Shown one piece after another: positions 7,593 to 17,387 of a stretch of 64,000 bases of DNA. The notes under the pieces are model-generated. The model was not told the DNA's origin, ran no database searches, and worked only from the letters and a program-made list of their open reading frames with translations. Source of the DNA: Phycisphaerae bacterium (lineage in GTDB: Bacteria; Planctomycetota; Phycisphaerae; Phycisphaerales; Phycisphaeraceae); assembly GCA_030425705.1 (NCBI GenBank), contig JAUHZU010000003.1, positions 248,001 through 312,000 of the forward strand, read 5' to 3'. The position numbers and the translations under genes were made by a program. Numbering within the stretch: the first letter of the stretch is position 1; the number at the start of each line of letters is the position of its first letter.

Positions 7593-9395
7593 ATGCGACG
7601 CAAGACCCTACGATGCCTGCTTACGGCCGCCCTGTGCCTGACCTCGGCGGCCGCGCTGCCGGGCTGCTACGGCTCGATGGCCGATCTGGACCGTGAGGCC
7701 GCGACCCTCATCGCCCGTCGGCAGGCGCTGGTCCTCGGGGAGCACGGTGTGCGTGACGCCTCGGTCACGCCGGCCGATCCGGACTGGACCGACCGGGAAG
7801 GGCAGTATGACTACAACCCCGCCACCGCCAACCCCGATGCGCCCGGGCTGCCTGCCCGGCAGATGGAGGTCGGCCGGGACATCGCCATCGACCACAGCCA
7901 GCAGACCGCCAACCCCGACGCGGTGCCGCTGGAGCTGGACCTGCCCGGCCTGCTGGCATATGCCATCGAGCACGCCCCCGACTACCGAGCCCAGAAGGAA
8001 GACCTCTTCCTCTCGACACTCGCGCTGATCATCGAACGCCACGAGTGGGGGCCCCGGTTCTTCAACACCGTTTCCGCGAACCTCTCTGGCACGCCCGAGT
8101 CCGGGGACTACGACACCGCACTGGACCTGGTCAACTCCTTCCGCGTGACCCAGCGCCTGCCCTACGGCGGGTCGGCCTCGGTGCAGGCGCTGGTCAACTA
8201 CACCACGCTGCTCCAGCAAGCCAGCACGAACACCGGCCCGGACGAGACACAGGACGCTTCGATCAACGCCTCCATCGATCTGCCGCTGCTGCGTGGGGCC
8301 GGCCGGGTCGCACGGGAAGACCTGATCCAGACCGAGCGTGAACTGGTCTATGCAGCCCGGGACTTCGAGCGGTTCCGCCGGTCGTTCTTTGTAGACATCG
8401 CCAACGCCTACTTCGACCTGCTGCGTCAGCAGAACGGGATCGGCAACCAGGAGATGCAGCTCGAAGGGCTCAAGGCCCTGGCCGACCGGCTGTCCGCCGA
8501 GGTCGATCGCGGCCGGACCCCGCAGTTCGAGGCCGATGATGCCGAGGCGCAGGTGCTGTTTGGCGAGTCGAACCTGATCCGGGCACAGGACAACTACCAG
8601 ACGGCGTTGGACCGGCTGAAGATCCAGATCGGGATGCCGACGACCCGTCCGCTGACGATCGTCCGCTCGGAGATCGAGATCCCCGTGCCCGCGTTAGACG
8701 AGGCCGAGGCCGTGCCCACCGCGTTGGCCAACCGTCTGGACCTGCAGACCACGCGGGACCGGGTCGACGACTCGCGTCGGTCGGCACGTGTCGCCCAGAA
8801 CCAACTCATGGGCGACCTGGACCTTACCGCCGACCTGAACCTGCGGACCGACAGCGACGCCGACCGGGCCGGGCTGGACTTCGAGCTGGAAGACAGCAGC
8901 TATTCGCTGGGGCTGTCGTACGACGCGCCGCTGGACCGGAAGGTCGAATTGGCCCAGTACCGCCGTTCGCTGGTGCTGCTGGAGCGGGCCGAGCGGAACT
9001 ACCGCGTCGACCGTGACCGTGTCGCGCTGGATGTCCGCGGCGCGATCCGCGAGATCGACCGCTCGCGCCTGACCGTGATCCTGCAGGAGCGCAACATCGA
9101 GTTCGCCCAGCGCCGCCTCGAGGGCATCCGCATCCGGGTGCAACGCGAGCCGATCGAGCCGCGCCGGCTCATCGAGGCGGAGGAAGACCTGCTGGACGCA
9201 CGGAACCGCCGGGACGAGGCGGTGGCCGACCTGCAGGCGGCCGTCCTACAATATCTATTGGTGACGGGGCAGATGCGCGTTGCCCCTGACGGCTCCTGGG
9301 AAGCCCCGGGTACGCTGCTGACGGCCGGTCCCGGGGTAGACGATCCCCCGGTCCAACCTCAGCCGGGGGAAGATACCGAGCCCGGCGACGGCTGA
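7593..9395 (+). CDS. TolC-family outer-membrane efflux lipoprotein
   Basis: 600 residues. A signal peptide ends at a lipobox (LPGCYGS), and an extended region of about 120 residues precedes two OEP repeats rich in long helices and coiled coil, typical of TolC/CusC channels (for example FRRSFFVDIANAYFDLLRQQ in the first and YRVDRDRVALDVRGAIREID in the second). Such proteins form the outer-membrane conduit of tripartite pumps. The next gene, 68 bp downstream, is a membrane-fusion adaptor, so the two work together. No inner-membrane pump (RND, MFS or ABC) follows, which is unusual. The ATG at 7593 was selected because it begins the signal peptide. Confidence 0.9.
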   Translation: MRRKTLRCLLTAALCLTSAAALPGCYGSMADLDREAATLIARRQALVLGEHGVRDASVTPADPDWTDREGQYDYNPATANPDAPGLPARQMEVGRDIAIDHSQQTANPDAVPLELDLPGLLAYAIEHAPDYRAQKEDLFLSTLALIIERHEWGPRFFNTVSANLSGTPESGDYDTALDLVNSFRVTQRLPYGGSASVQALVNYTTLLQQASTNTGPDETQDASINASIDLPLLRGAGRVAREDLIQTERELVYAARDFERFRRSFFVDIANAYFDLLRQQNGIGNQEMQLEGLKALADRLSAEVDRGRTPQFEADDAEAQVLFGESNLIRAQDNYQTALDRLKIQIGMPTTRPLTIVRSEIEIPVPALDEAEAVPTALANRLDLQTTRDRVDDSRRSARVAQNQLMGDLDLTADLNLRTDSDADRAGLDFELEDSSYSLGLSYDAPLDRKVELAQYRRSLVLLERAERNYRVDRDRVALDVRGAIREIDRSRLTVILQERNIEFAQRRLEGIRIRVQREPIEPRRLIEAEEDLLDARNRRDEAVADLQAAVLQYLLVTGQMRVAPDGSWEAPGTLLTAGPGVDDPPVQPQPGEDTEPGDG

Positions 9396-9463
9396 ACCAC
9401 CCACTCACACGCCGGTCGAACATCACCACACGACTTGCAAACGCGATCGAAACGAGCCACACC

Positions 9464-11047
9464 ATGACACGCTCAACGCTCATTCAACGGAACCGAACCG
9501 GCGCCGCCGGCACGCCGATCCTCGTCGGCCTGGTCCTCCTCCTCTTGGTCGGTGGCCTGGCGGTCTGGGGTTTCCTGCGCTTCGGCAGCGGCGAAGCGAT
9601 GGGCGCGAGCGCCGTGTCCAGCCCAGAGTGGGAAGAAGTCAAACGCCAGGACATCCACGTCAATGTCGTCTCCGAGGGCGAACTGGTCGCTAAGCACCAG
9701 GTCGACGTGGTCAGCATCATCGAGAACCGCGACGACCCCACGATCGAGTCGGTGATCGAAGAGGGCGTGATGGTCAAAGCCGGCGATTGGCTTTACACCC
9801 TTAGCGCCCCCGCGATCGAGGCCGACTACGAAGAGCTTCAGTCCCAGGTCCAGCAGCAAGAGTCGGACGTCGTTGAGGCGCAGCGGAACCTGGAGATCGA
9901 AAAAGACAGCGCCGCGAGTGCCGAGGCCCAGGCCCGCCTGACCCTGGAACTCGCCGAGCTCGAGCACCGGCGGTGGGAAGAGGGCACGGTCCCGCAGCGT
10001 GAGCGTGAGCTGCAGCTCGCGCTCGAGAAGGCCGAGCGCGAACTGGAGCAGGCCCAGCGTGAGGTCGTCTTCAGCCAGGAACTCTACGACCAGGGCCACC
10101 TCAGCCAGTCCGAGCTGGAGACCGACCAGATCCGCCTGATCGAGGCAGAGAACGGTCTGCAGACCGCGCAGCTCGACCTGCAGGTCTACAACGAGTTCGA
10201 GAAGGTCAAGGAAGAGAAGGAGCGGCTCAGCGATATCGAGCAGGCCGAGGCCGAACTGAACCGGACGATCCGCAAGAACGAGAACCAGATGGAGCTGCTG
10301 CTGGCCCGGGTCTCCAACGAGGAGAACCAACTCACCCAGCTCCGCGCCCGGCTGCAGCGCGCCCAACGCTACATCGACGCCATCGAGATGGAGGCCCCGG
10401 CCGACGGGCTGGTGATCTACGGCTCGACCGTCGCGTCCAACGGCTGGGAGCGCCGCAACCCGATCCGCCAGGGCGCACGCATCTGGGGTGGTCGGCGTGT
10501 CATCCTCCTGACCGACACCAGCCAGATGATCGCCAACCTCCGTGTCCACGAGGCCTATATCAGCCAAGTCAAGGTCGGCCAACAAGTCAATATCGAGATC
10601 ACGGCCCGTCCCGGCGTCGTGATGCCCGCCGTCGTCGTCGAGAAGAAGAACAGCGCCAATCAGGACGGCGGGGGCAACCCTAATGTCAGTGAGTACCTGG
10701 TCCTCGCCGAACTGCCCGAAGGCATCGACAACGACCTGCGGCCGGGGATGAAGTGCAAGGGCAGCATCCAGATCCGCGTGATCCCCGACGTCGTCGCCGT
10801 GTCCATCCAGGCGGTGCACACCCTTGGCGATACGCACTTCGTCTACGTCCCCGCCGGCCCAGGCAAGGTCCGCCGGCAGGTCGTGCAGCTCGGCGGGGCG
10901 AGCGACACCCACGTGGAGATCATCTCCGGGCTGAATCCCGGCGACCGGGTGCTCCTCCGCAACCCCCGCCCCGGCGAGGTGCAGGACGCGCCCAGCGGCA
11001 CAGGCCCCGAGGACGCCGAGGAGCCGGCCGAGCCCGCCGCTGCGTAG
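9464..11047 (+). CDS. HlyD-family periplasmic adaptor (membrane-fusion protein)
   Basis: 527 residues. One N-terminal transmembrane helix (about residues 18-38, ILVGLVLLLLVGGLAVWGF) is followed by a split lipoyl/biotinyl-type domain, a long alpha-hairpin coiled coil (about residues 115-310, very rich in Glu/Gln/Leu), and a beta-barrel and membrane-proximal domain up to VLLRNPRPGE. The acidic Ala/Pro tail is disordered. It bridges an inner-membrane transporter to the TolC-like channel encoded just upstream. With no transporter here, the partner must be elsewhere. A lookalike adaptor with a cleavable signal lies at 32.2 kb. Confidence 0.88.
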   Translation: MTRSTLIQRNRTGAAGTPILVGLVLLLLVGGLAVWGFLRFGSGEAMGASAVSSPEWEEVKRQDIHVNVVSEGELVAKHQVDVVSIIENRDDPTIESVIEEGVMVKAGDWLYTLSAPAIEADYEELQSQVQQQESDVVEAQRNLEIEKDSAASAEAQARLTLELAELEHRRWEEGTVPQRERELQLALEKAERELEQAQREVVFSQELYDQGHLSQSELETDQIRLIEAENGLQTAQLDLQVYNEFEKVKEEKERLSDIEQAEAELNRTIRKNENQMELLLARVSNEENQLTQLRARLQRAQRYIDAIEMEAPADGLVIYGSTVASNGWERRNPIRQGARIWGGRRVILLTDTSQMIANLRVHEAYISQVKVGQQVNIEITARPGVVMPAVVVEKKNSANQDGGGNPNVSEYLVLAELPEGIDNDLRPGMKCKGSIQIRVIPDVVAVSIQAVHTLGDTHFVYVPAGPGKVRRQVVQLGGASDTHVEIISGLNPGDRVLLRNPRPGEVQDAPSGTGPEDAEEPAEPAAA

Positions 11048-11148
11048 GGAAACCTCCAAAGCCGTCCGGGTATCCCGCCGCGGACTCGTCACCGCCCCTT
11101 GATTCCGGTAAACTGCGAGATTCCCCGTTTTCCACCGGGAGCGGACCC

Positions 11149-12021
11149 TTGCAGGACGCCATCAACAAAGCCGCCGCGCTCGTCGAAGCGCATGCCTACA
11201 TCCGTTCGTTCGCCGGGCGGGTCGTTGTCGTCAAGGTCGGCGGGTCGATCATGGACGACCCCGCGGCGCTCGAGGCGCTGCTGCAGGACGCGTGCTTCAT
11301 GCACTCGGTCGGGATGCGGCCGGTCCTCGTGCACGGCGGGGGCAAGAGCATCACCGCCGCGATGGAGCAGGCCGGCCTCGAAGCGCAGTTCGTGCAGGGG
11401 CGGCGCTACACCGACGACCGCACCCTGGCGATCGCCGAGCACGTGCTGGTCAACGAGATCAATGCGGGCATGGTCCGTGCGATCCGTGAGGCCGGGCACC
11501 AGGCGATGGGCCTGCACTCGCTGTCGAGCTGTGCGGTCTTTGGCAGGCGGCTGTTCCTCGCGGGGGAAGGCGGGCGGAAGATCGATGTCGGCTTTGTCGG
11601 CGAGGTGACATCGGTCAACGGCGACCTGCTCAGGGCCGTGACCCAGGCGGGCATCATCCCCGTGATCGCGCCGATCGCGCGCGACCCGGCGGGTGGCAAG
11701 CTCAATATCAACGCCGACTCCGTAGCGGGCTACGTCGCCGCCGCCGTCCAGGCCGAGAAAATCGTGCTCGTCTCCGATACCCACGGCATCCGCAAGTCCG
11801 CCGACCCCGACGACCTCGCCCGCCACCTGGACCGCGACGAGATCGCGGCGCTGGTCGACTCCGGCGTGATCTCCGAGGGCATGCTCCCCAAGGTGGAGGC
11901 GTCCCTCACCGCGCTCGAGGGCGGCGTGAACAAGGCCCACATCATCGACGGGCGCATCCCGCATGCGCTGCTGCTTGAGGTGTATACCGACGCCGGCGTC
12001 GGCACCGAAATCGTCCTGTAA
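11149..12021 (+). CDS. argB: Acetylglutamate kinase
   Basis: 290 residues, the usual length. It phosphorylates N-acetylglutamate in arginine synthesis. Family motifs: VVKVGGSIMDD, VLVHGGGKSI, RYTDDRTL, NINADSVAGYVA with VLVSDTHGI, and a C-terminal MLPKVEASLTAL...GVGTEI. The start is TTG at 11149, supported by GGGAG seven bases upstream; the frame further upstream is antisense-like artefact overlapping the adaptor gene. argF follows 72 bp downstream, so the two are probably cotranscribed. Confidence 0.96.
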   Translation: MQDAINKAAALVEAHAYIRSFAGRVVVVKVGGSIMDDPAALEALLQDACFMHSVGMRPVLVHGGGKSITAAMEQAGLEAQFVQGRRYTDDRTLAIAEHVLVNEINAGMVRAIREAGHQAMGLHSLSSCAVFGRRLFLAGEGGRKIDVGFVGEVTSVNGDLLRAVTQAGIIPVIAPIARDPAGGKLNINADSVAGYVAAAVQAEKIVLVSDTHGIRKSADPDDLARHLDRDEIAALVDSGVISEGMLPKVEASLTALEGGVNKAHIIDGRIPHALLLEVYTDAGVGTEIVL

Positions 12022-12093
12022 CCCATGCTTAGGCCGCGTCCGGACGGGCGTGGCGTTATCCCATTCCCGAACCACCCGCCGCGGGCACCCGCC

Positions 12094-13050
12094 ATGACCC
12101 ACACCACGACCACCAGCAAGGCCACCATCGGCACCCGGCACTTCCTCTCGGTCCGTGAGGCGAGCGACACCGACCTCGGCCGGGTCTTCGACACCGCGTT
12201 TTCGCTGCGCGACGAGCGGAACGCGGGCAAGCCCAACGCGCCGATCCTCGCGGGCAAGACGCTCGGGATGTTCTTCGAGAAGCCGTCGCTGCGCACACGC
12301 GTCAGCTTCGAGCAGGGCATGATCGAGTTGGGGGGCCACGCCATCGTCCTCGGCCAGGACGAGGTCGGCCTGGGCAAGCGCGAGTCCGTCGCGGACTTCA
12401 CCCGCGTCATGAACGGCATGGTGCACGGCATCGCCGCGCGGGTCTACAAGCACGCCCACCTGGTCGAGATGGCCGAGCACGCCACCGTCCCGGTGATCAA
12501 TATGCTCAGCGACCTCGCCCACCCGGCGCAGGCGCTCGCCGACGCGATGACACTGATGGACGAGTTCGGCCGGGACCTGTCGGGCAAGCACGTCGTGTTC
12601 GTGGGCGACGGGAACAACGTCGCGCGCTCGCTGGCGATGGTCTGTGGCCGGCTCGGCGCGGCGTTTACGCTCGCCAGCCCGCCGGACTACGCGCTGGAGC
12701 AGGCGTTCGCCGACCGTGTGATGGCCCAGTGCCCGGGGATGGACCTGACGATGACACACGACCCCAAGCAGGCCGTGCGCTACGCCGACGCGGTCTACGC
12801 CGACACGTTCGTGTCGATGGGCGACGAGCACGAGCACGACGACCGCCACGCCGCGTTCCAGGGCTTCCAGGTCAACGACGAGCTGATGTCCTGTGCCCCG
12901 GACCACGCGATCGTAATGCACTGTCTCCCCGCGCACCGCCGCGAAGAGATCACCGATGAGATCATGGACGGCCCCCGCAGCCGCGTCTTCCCCCAATCGC
13001 ACAACCGCCTGCACGCGCAGAAGGGTCTGCTGGCGGTGTTGATGGGGTAA
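12094..13050 (+). CDS. argF: Ornithine carbamoyltransferase
   Basis: 318 residues. It makes citrulline from ornithine and carbamoyl phosphate. The carbamoyl-phosphate loop reads FEKPSLRTRVSFE (Leu where the textbook motif has Thr), followed by HPAQALAD, DTFVSMGDE and the HCLPAHR loop that binds substrate with Cys. The DxFxSMG loop favours ornithine over acetylornithine transcarbamylase. The ATG at 12094 starts the homologous part; the 23 residues upstream in frame are GC read-through. It is paired with argB just upstream. Confidence 0.94.
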   Translation: MTHTTTTSKATIGTRHFLSVREASDTDLGRVFDTAFSLRDERNAGKPNAPILAGKTLGMFFEKPSLRTRVSFEQGMIELGGHAIVLGQDEVGLGKRESVADFTRVMNGMVHGIAARVYKHAHLVEMAEHATVPVINMLSDLAHPAQALADAMTLMDEFGRDLSGKHVVFVGDGNNVARSLAMVCGRLGAAFTLASPPDYALEQAFADRVMAQCPGMDLTMTHDPKQAVRYADAVYADTFVSMGDEHEHDDRHAAFQGFQVNDELMSCAPDHAIVMHCLPAHRREEITDEIMDGPRSRVFPQSHNRLHAQKGLLAVLMG

Positions 13051-13202
13051 CGCGGTCTGCTCGGACTTTTCCCGTTGTCCGCGCGGGGCTGCGTCCGAGA
13101 TTGGTCGAAGTATGTTGGTACCCGTTGTGTTTTCCGGCTACGTCCACTGTTGCAATTCGGGCCGTGGACGTTCCCGGCGGATCAACCCGATACCATAGAC
13201 CT

Positions 13203-13721
13203 ATGGGCCCGGATGTTGCCGAATCCAACGCGGTGTTGATCGTCGTCGGCTCGCACCTGCGGGCGGAGGAGGGGGACCGGCCGCTGGCGTATGCCCTCAA
13301 GCGGCGGATCCTGCACTGGCGCCGCCGGCACGCGGACCAGCTCAGCGTCCCGCTCACGCCGATCGTGTGCACGGACCTGTGGTACCTCAACCACGAGCAC
13401 CTGCAGCGTCGGCCGACCGTCTGCATCGGGGGGCCTGGCGTCAACGCCTACGCCGCGCTGTCGATCCAGCAGGTCGAGGGGGCCGGTGAGCCGGACCCAC
13501 CCGGCGACCCCGACCTGCCCGGCGCCGCGCCGACGCCGGCGGTCCCGGCCGGTGAGCCGAAGGTCACGATCATGATCGACCCGGACTTCACGCACCTGCG
13601 CGTCGGCATCTGGGGCACGAACCACGAGCTCACCGCCAAGGGCGTCGAGCTGTTCTGCGAGCGTTACCTCGACAGCTACCTGCGTGCGTGCGTCACCCAG
13701 GTCGAGCCCGAGACGGGGTGA
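13203..13721 (+). CDS. Conserved-looking hypothetical protein
   Basis: 172 residues. The N-terminal half looks folded (VLIVVGSHLRAEEGDRPLA, then PIVCTDLWYLNHEHLQRRPTVCIGGPGVNAYAAL), followed by a Pro/Gly linker around residues 95-120 and a C-terminal segment with IMIDPDFTHLRVGIWGTNH. The alternation of buried strands and helices suggests an alpha/beta fold, but I recognise no family. It lacks a signal peptide or membrane segment. A TACCAT hexamer at 13190-13195, 7 bp before the ATG, suggests a possible leaderless transcript. It converges on metH with an 8 bp gap. Confidence 0.7.
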   Translation: MGPDVAESNAVLIVVGSHLRAEEGDRPLAYALKRRILHWRRRHADQLSVPLTPIVCTDLWYLNHEHLQRRPTVCIGGPGVNAYAALSIQQVEGAGEPDPPGDPDLPGAAPTPAVPAGEPKVTIMIDPDFTHLRVGIWGTNHELTAKGVELFCERYLDSYLRACVTQVEPETG

Positions 13722-13728
13722 GCGGGCG

Positions 13729-16700
13729 TCACACGTTGAAGTACTTCGCCTGCGGGTGGTGGCAGATGATCGCGCTGGTGGACTGCTCGGGGTCGATCTG
13801 CCAGTTCTCCGTGAGCACGCAGCCGATGCGCTCGGGCTTCATCAGCCGCCAGAGGATGTCCTGGTCGGACATGTCCGGGCAGGCGGGGTAGCCGAAGCTG
13901 TACCGGCTGCCGCGGTACTTCTGCGTGAAGAGCTGGGTGATCTTGCCCGCGTCCTCGGTGGCGATGCCCAATTCCTGGCGGATCCGCTTGTGCCACAGCT
14001 CGGCGAGCGCCTCGGCGCACTCCACCCCCATGCCGTGCACGTACAGGTACTCGCGGTAGTTGTTCTGCCTGAACAGCTCGCCCGCGACCTCGCTGACCTT
14101 CCGGCCCATCGTTACGCACTGCACGGGCAGCACGTCCTTCCGCCCCGAATCGGCGGGGGCGAAGAAGTCGCTGATGCACAGCCGCTTGCGCTCACCCTGG
14201 CGCGGGAAGGAGAACCGCTCGATCTCGCGGTCGTGATCGACCGGGTCGTAGACGATCAGGTCGTTGGGGCTGGCCGGGTCGCTGTTGCAGGGGAAGTAGC
14301 CGTAGGTCACCTTCGCCTGCAGGGCGCCCTCGTCGCGGAGCTGCTGCTTGAGCCGGTCAAAGATCGGTTCGACCTCGAACCGGAGCTGGTCGTTGTAGGT
14401 CTTGGTGTCGCGGTCGCCGCGGACGAATTGCCACTGCGTCTTGAACAGCGCGTTGGTGTTGATGTAGGCGTAGACCGCGTCGAGGTCGATGTCTTCGACG
14501 ACCCGGTCGCCCCAGAACGGCGGGGCGGGGATGTCGACGTCGAGCGTGACCACGCTGGTGCGCTCGACGCGCGTCGGCGTGATCACCGCGGTGGCCGTGC
14601 CCGGGGCCGAAGCCCCCTCCGCCTGTTTGCCGGACTTGGCCTTCAGGGCGTCGATCTTGGCCTGCTTGCCCTCGCGTTCGATGTTGCGGGCATCGACCTC
14701 GGCGTTGAGCTCGTCGGCCCGGCCGGTGGCGATGTAGTCCATCAGCCGCAGGCCCTCGAAGGCGTCTTTGCCGTGGAACACGCTTCCGTCGTACACGCCG
14801 CGGAGGTGGCCCTCGCAGTAGTTCTTCGCGAGCGCCGCGCCGCCGAGCAGGACCGGCGGCAGCGTGCCCTGCGTGTTCATCTCGTTGAGGTTCTCCTCCA
14901 TCACGTTGACGGACTTCACCAGCAGCCCCGACATGCCGATCGCGTCGGCCTTCGTCTCCTTCCACTTGTCGAGGATCGCGTTGATCGGCTGCTTGATGCC
15001 GAGGTTGTAGACCGTGTAGCCGTTGTTGGTCAGGATGATGTCGACCAGGTTCTTGCCGATGTCGTGGACATCCCCGCGCACCGTCGCGAGGACGATCGAG
15101 CCTTTGGTCTGGCCCTCGACCTTCTCCATGTGCGGCTCGAGGTGGGCGACCGCCATCTTCATCACCTCGGCCGATTGCAGCACGAACGGCAGCTGCATCT
15201 GCCCGCTTCCGAACAGCTCGCCGACGACCTTCATGCCCGCGAGCAGGTGATCGTTGACGATCTCCAGCGGCTTGTACTTCCGCAGGGCCTCGTCAAGCGT
15301 GGTGTCCAGGTGCTTCTTCTCGCCGTCGATGATGTGCTTCTGCAGGCGCTCTTCCAGCGGCAGCTCGGCGAGGTCGACCTTGGTCGACTGCACCGCCGCG
15401 TCGTCGGGGAACAGGTCGATAAAGACCTGTAGCGGGTCGGTCGTCTGCGTGCCGTCGGTCAGCGTGACCAGCTCGGCGGCGGGGCGGTCGTAGATCAGGT
15501 CCAGCGCGGCGTCCCACTGCTCCTCGGGGATGCGCGCCTTGGGCAGGATCTTGCTGACATGCACGATGGCGCTGGTCAGCCCGGCCTGTTGTAGCTCGAA
15601 CAGGAACACCGAGTTGAGCACCTGACGCGCCGCGGGCTTGAGCCCGAAGCTGATGTTGCTCAGCCCGACCGTGGTCTGGCAGTCGGGCAACTCGGCCGCG
15701 ATCCGCCGCACGCCCTCGATCGTCTCCAGACCCGACCGTCGGTCTTTGTCCATCCCCGTCGAGATCGGCAGCACCAGCGGATCGAACATTAGGTCCTGTG
15801 GGTTCAGCCCGTAGGTCTCGACCGCCAGCGTGTACATCCGCTTGGCGATGGCGATCTTGCGGTCGGCGGTCCGCGCCATCGCTTCCTCGGGGTCTTCGTC
15901 GATCGTGCCCAGCACGAGCCCCGACTGGTACCGGCGGGCCAGGGCGCACATCTGTGCGAACTTCTCCTCGCCGTCCTCCAGGTTCGCCGAGTTGATCAGG
16001 CACTTGCCGCCCGCGGCGCGCAGGCCCGCCTCGATCGTCGCGGGCTGGGTCGAGTCGAGCATCAGCGGCGCGTTGACCTGTCGCACCAGCCGCGACACAA
16101 CCTCGACCATGTCGCGCGGGTTGTCACGCCCGGCGTAGTCGACGTTCACGTCCAGGACGTGTGAGCCCTCGCGCATCTGTTCCCGGCCGAGCGAGACGAT
16201 CTCGTCCCAGTCCTCGGCCTCGAGCAGCCGCTTGAACTTCCGCGAGCCGGACGAGTTGCACCGCTCGCCGATGTTCAGGAGCGACAGGTCCTGCCGGTAC
16301 TCGACCAGGCCGTACAGGGAGGTCACCGACGGGACCAGCGGTTTCTTCGGTTGTTTCTCGGCCAGGCGTTCGCCGGTTTGATTCCGTACCGCGGCGATGT
16401 GCTGGGGTGTAGTTCCGCAGCAGCCACCGACGATCGACAGGCCGAAGCGGTCGACAAACTTGACCATGGTCTGCGCGAACGGCTCGGGCTGGAGCGGGTA
16501 GACCGTCTCCCCGGCGACGAGCGTCGGCAGCCCGGCGTTGGGCAGCACTGAGATGTGCTTAGGCCAGTGGCGAGCGAGGAACTTGATGTGCTCGGCCATG
16601 TCCTCGGGCCCGGTCGCGCAGTTCATCCCGATCGACATGATGGGGTATCCCGCCAGCGCGTGTGCCGCCGCCGCGATCTCCGTGCCCGTCAGCATCGTGC

Positions 16701-17340
16701 CGGTGTTCTCAATCGTCACCTGCACCATGATGGGCAGCCCGCCCGCCGCGTTCTCCTCCGCGGTCACGGCTGGCTTGACGCCCATGGCCTCCATCGCGTC
16801 GAGCACCGCGCTCAGCGCGCACTTGATCATCAGCAGGTCCTGGCACGTCTCCATCAGGATCACGTCCGCGCCGCCCTCGATCAGCCCCTTGGCTTGCTCG
16901 TGGTAGGAGGCATACAGCGTGTCCCAATCGACCTGCCCCAGTGAGATCAGTTTCGTGCCCGGGCCCATCGACCCGACGACGTAGCGCGGGTTCTCCGGCG
17001 TGGCGTACTGGTCGCACGCCTCCCGCGCGAGCCGGCAGGCCTTCACGTTGATCTCACGGCAGCGGTCCTGCAGATCAAACTCGCAGAGCACGTGCGGCAT
17101 TGCGCCGAACGTGTCGGTCTCGACCGCGTCGGCCCCGGCGGCGAGGTAGTCGGCGTGGATCTGCCGGATCGCCTCGGGCCGGGTCAGCACGAGCACCTCG
17201 GTGCAGTTCTCCTTGCCGAGGTAATCCTTTTCCAGGTCGAGGTCGAGTTTGTGGATGGACGTGCCCATCGCGCCGTCGAGGAAGACGACACGCTGTTCAA
17301 GCAGTTCGAGGAAGGTCGGGCCGGGGCGTGGGTCGGGCAT
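13729..17340 (-). CDS. metH: Cobalamin-dependent methionine synthase
   Basis: 1203 residues, full-length MetH. Homocysteine-binding domain: DGAMGTSIH near the N-terminus and the zinc motif GGCCGTTPQHI near residue 306. Pterin-binding domain from about residue 345 (NIGERCNSSGSRKFK, DVNVDYAGRD). Cobalamin module: GDVHDIGKN near residue 758, with the His that ligates cobalt. C-terminal SAM-binding reactivation domain from about residue 930 to the end (VHGMGVECAEALAELWHKRIR; YRGSRYSFGYPACPD). The enzyme transfers methyl from methyl-THF to homocysteine. The ATG at 17340 fits the family; the open frame continues upstream without homology. B12 dependence means the cell must make or import cobalamin. 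Confidence 0.97.
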   Translation of the reverse strand: MPDPRPGPTFLELLEQRVVFLDGAMGTSIHKLDLDLEKDYLGKENCTEVLVLTRPEAIRQIHADYLAAGADAVETDTFGAMPHVLCEFDLQDRCREINVKACRLAREACDQYATPENPRYVVGSMGPGTKLISLGQVDWDTLYASYHEQAKGLIEGGADVILMETCQDLLMIKCALSAVLDAMEAMGVKPAVTAEENAAGGLPIMVQVTIENTGTMLTGTEIAAAAHALAGYPIMSIGMNCATGPEDMAEHIKFLARHWPKHISVLPNAGLPTLVAGETVYPLQPEPFAQTMVKFVDRFGLSIVGGCCGTTPQHIAAVRNQTGERLAEKQPKKPLVPSVTSLYGLVEYRQDLSLLNIGERCNSSGSRKFKRLLEAEDWDEIVSLGREQMREGSHVLDVNVDYAGRDNPRDMVEVVSRLVRQVNAPLMLDSTQPATIEAGLRAAGGKCLINSANLEDGEEKFAQMCALARRYQSGLVLGTIDEDPEEAMARTADRKIAIAKRMYTLAVETYGLNPQDLMFDPLVLPISTGMDKDRRSGLETIEGVRRIAAELPDCQTTVGLSNISFGLKPAARQVLNSVFLFELQQAGLTSAIVHVSKILPKARIPEEQWDAALDLIYDRPAAELVTLTDGTQTTDPLQVFIDLFPDDAAVQSTKVDLAELPLEERLQKHIIDGEKKHLDTTLDEALRKYKPLEIVNDHLLAGMKVVGELFGSGQMQLPFVLQSAEVMKMAVAHLEPHMEKVEGQTKGSIVLATVRGDVHDIGKNLVDIILTNNGYTVYNLGIKQPINAILDKWKETKADAIGMSGLLVKSVNVMEENLNEMNTQGTLPPVLLGGAALAKNYCEGHLRGVYDGSVFHGKDAFEGLRLMDYIATGRADELNAEVDARNIEREGKQAKIDALKAKSGKQAEGASAPGTATAVITPTRVERTSVVTLDVDIPAPPFWGDRVVEDIDLDAVYAYINTNALFKTQWQFVRGDRDTKTYNDQLRFEVEPIFDRLKQQLRDEGALQAKVTYGYFPCNSDPASPNDLIVYDPVDHDREIERFSFPRQGERKRLCISDFFAPADSGRKDVLPVQCVTMGRKVSEVAGELFRQNNYREYLYVHGMGVECAEALAELWHKRIRQELGIATEDAGKITQLFTQKYRGSRYSFGYPACPDMSDQDILWRLMKPERIGCVLTENWQIDPEQSTSAIICHHPQAKYFNV

Positions 17341-17366
17341 GGCGGGGTCCGTCGGGCGGCTCAGAT

Positions 17367-17387
17367 ATATCCGTTTATCCGGATGAT
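17367..17387. promoter_or_regulatory. Possible operator upstream of metH (imperfect palindrome)
   Basis: ATATCCG-TTTATC-CGGATGA: a 5 bp core inverted repeat (ATCCG/CGGAT) inside an AT-rich patch 27 bp before the metH start. It is conspicuous in this GC-rich leader. It could bind a dimeric repressor of methionine metabolism; no regulator is identified. Confidence 0.3.

Noticed and set aside
9473-11092. 539-codon minus-strand frame
   Set aside because: Mirror of the HlyD-type adaptor; composition follows the codon pattern of the real gene.
11089-13014. 641-codon minus-strand open frame
   Set aside because: Antisense of argB and argF, whose plus-strand products carry clear catalytic motifs.
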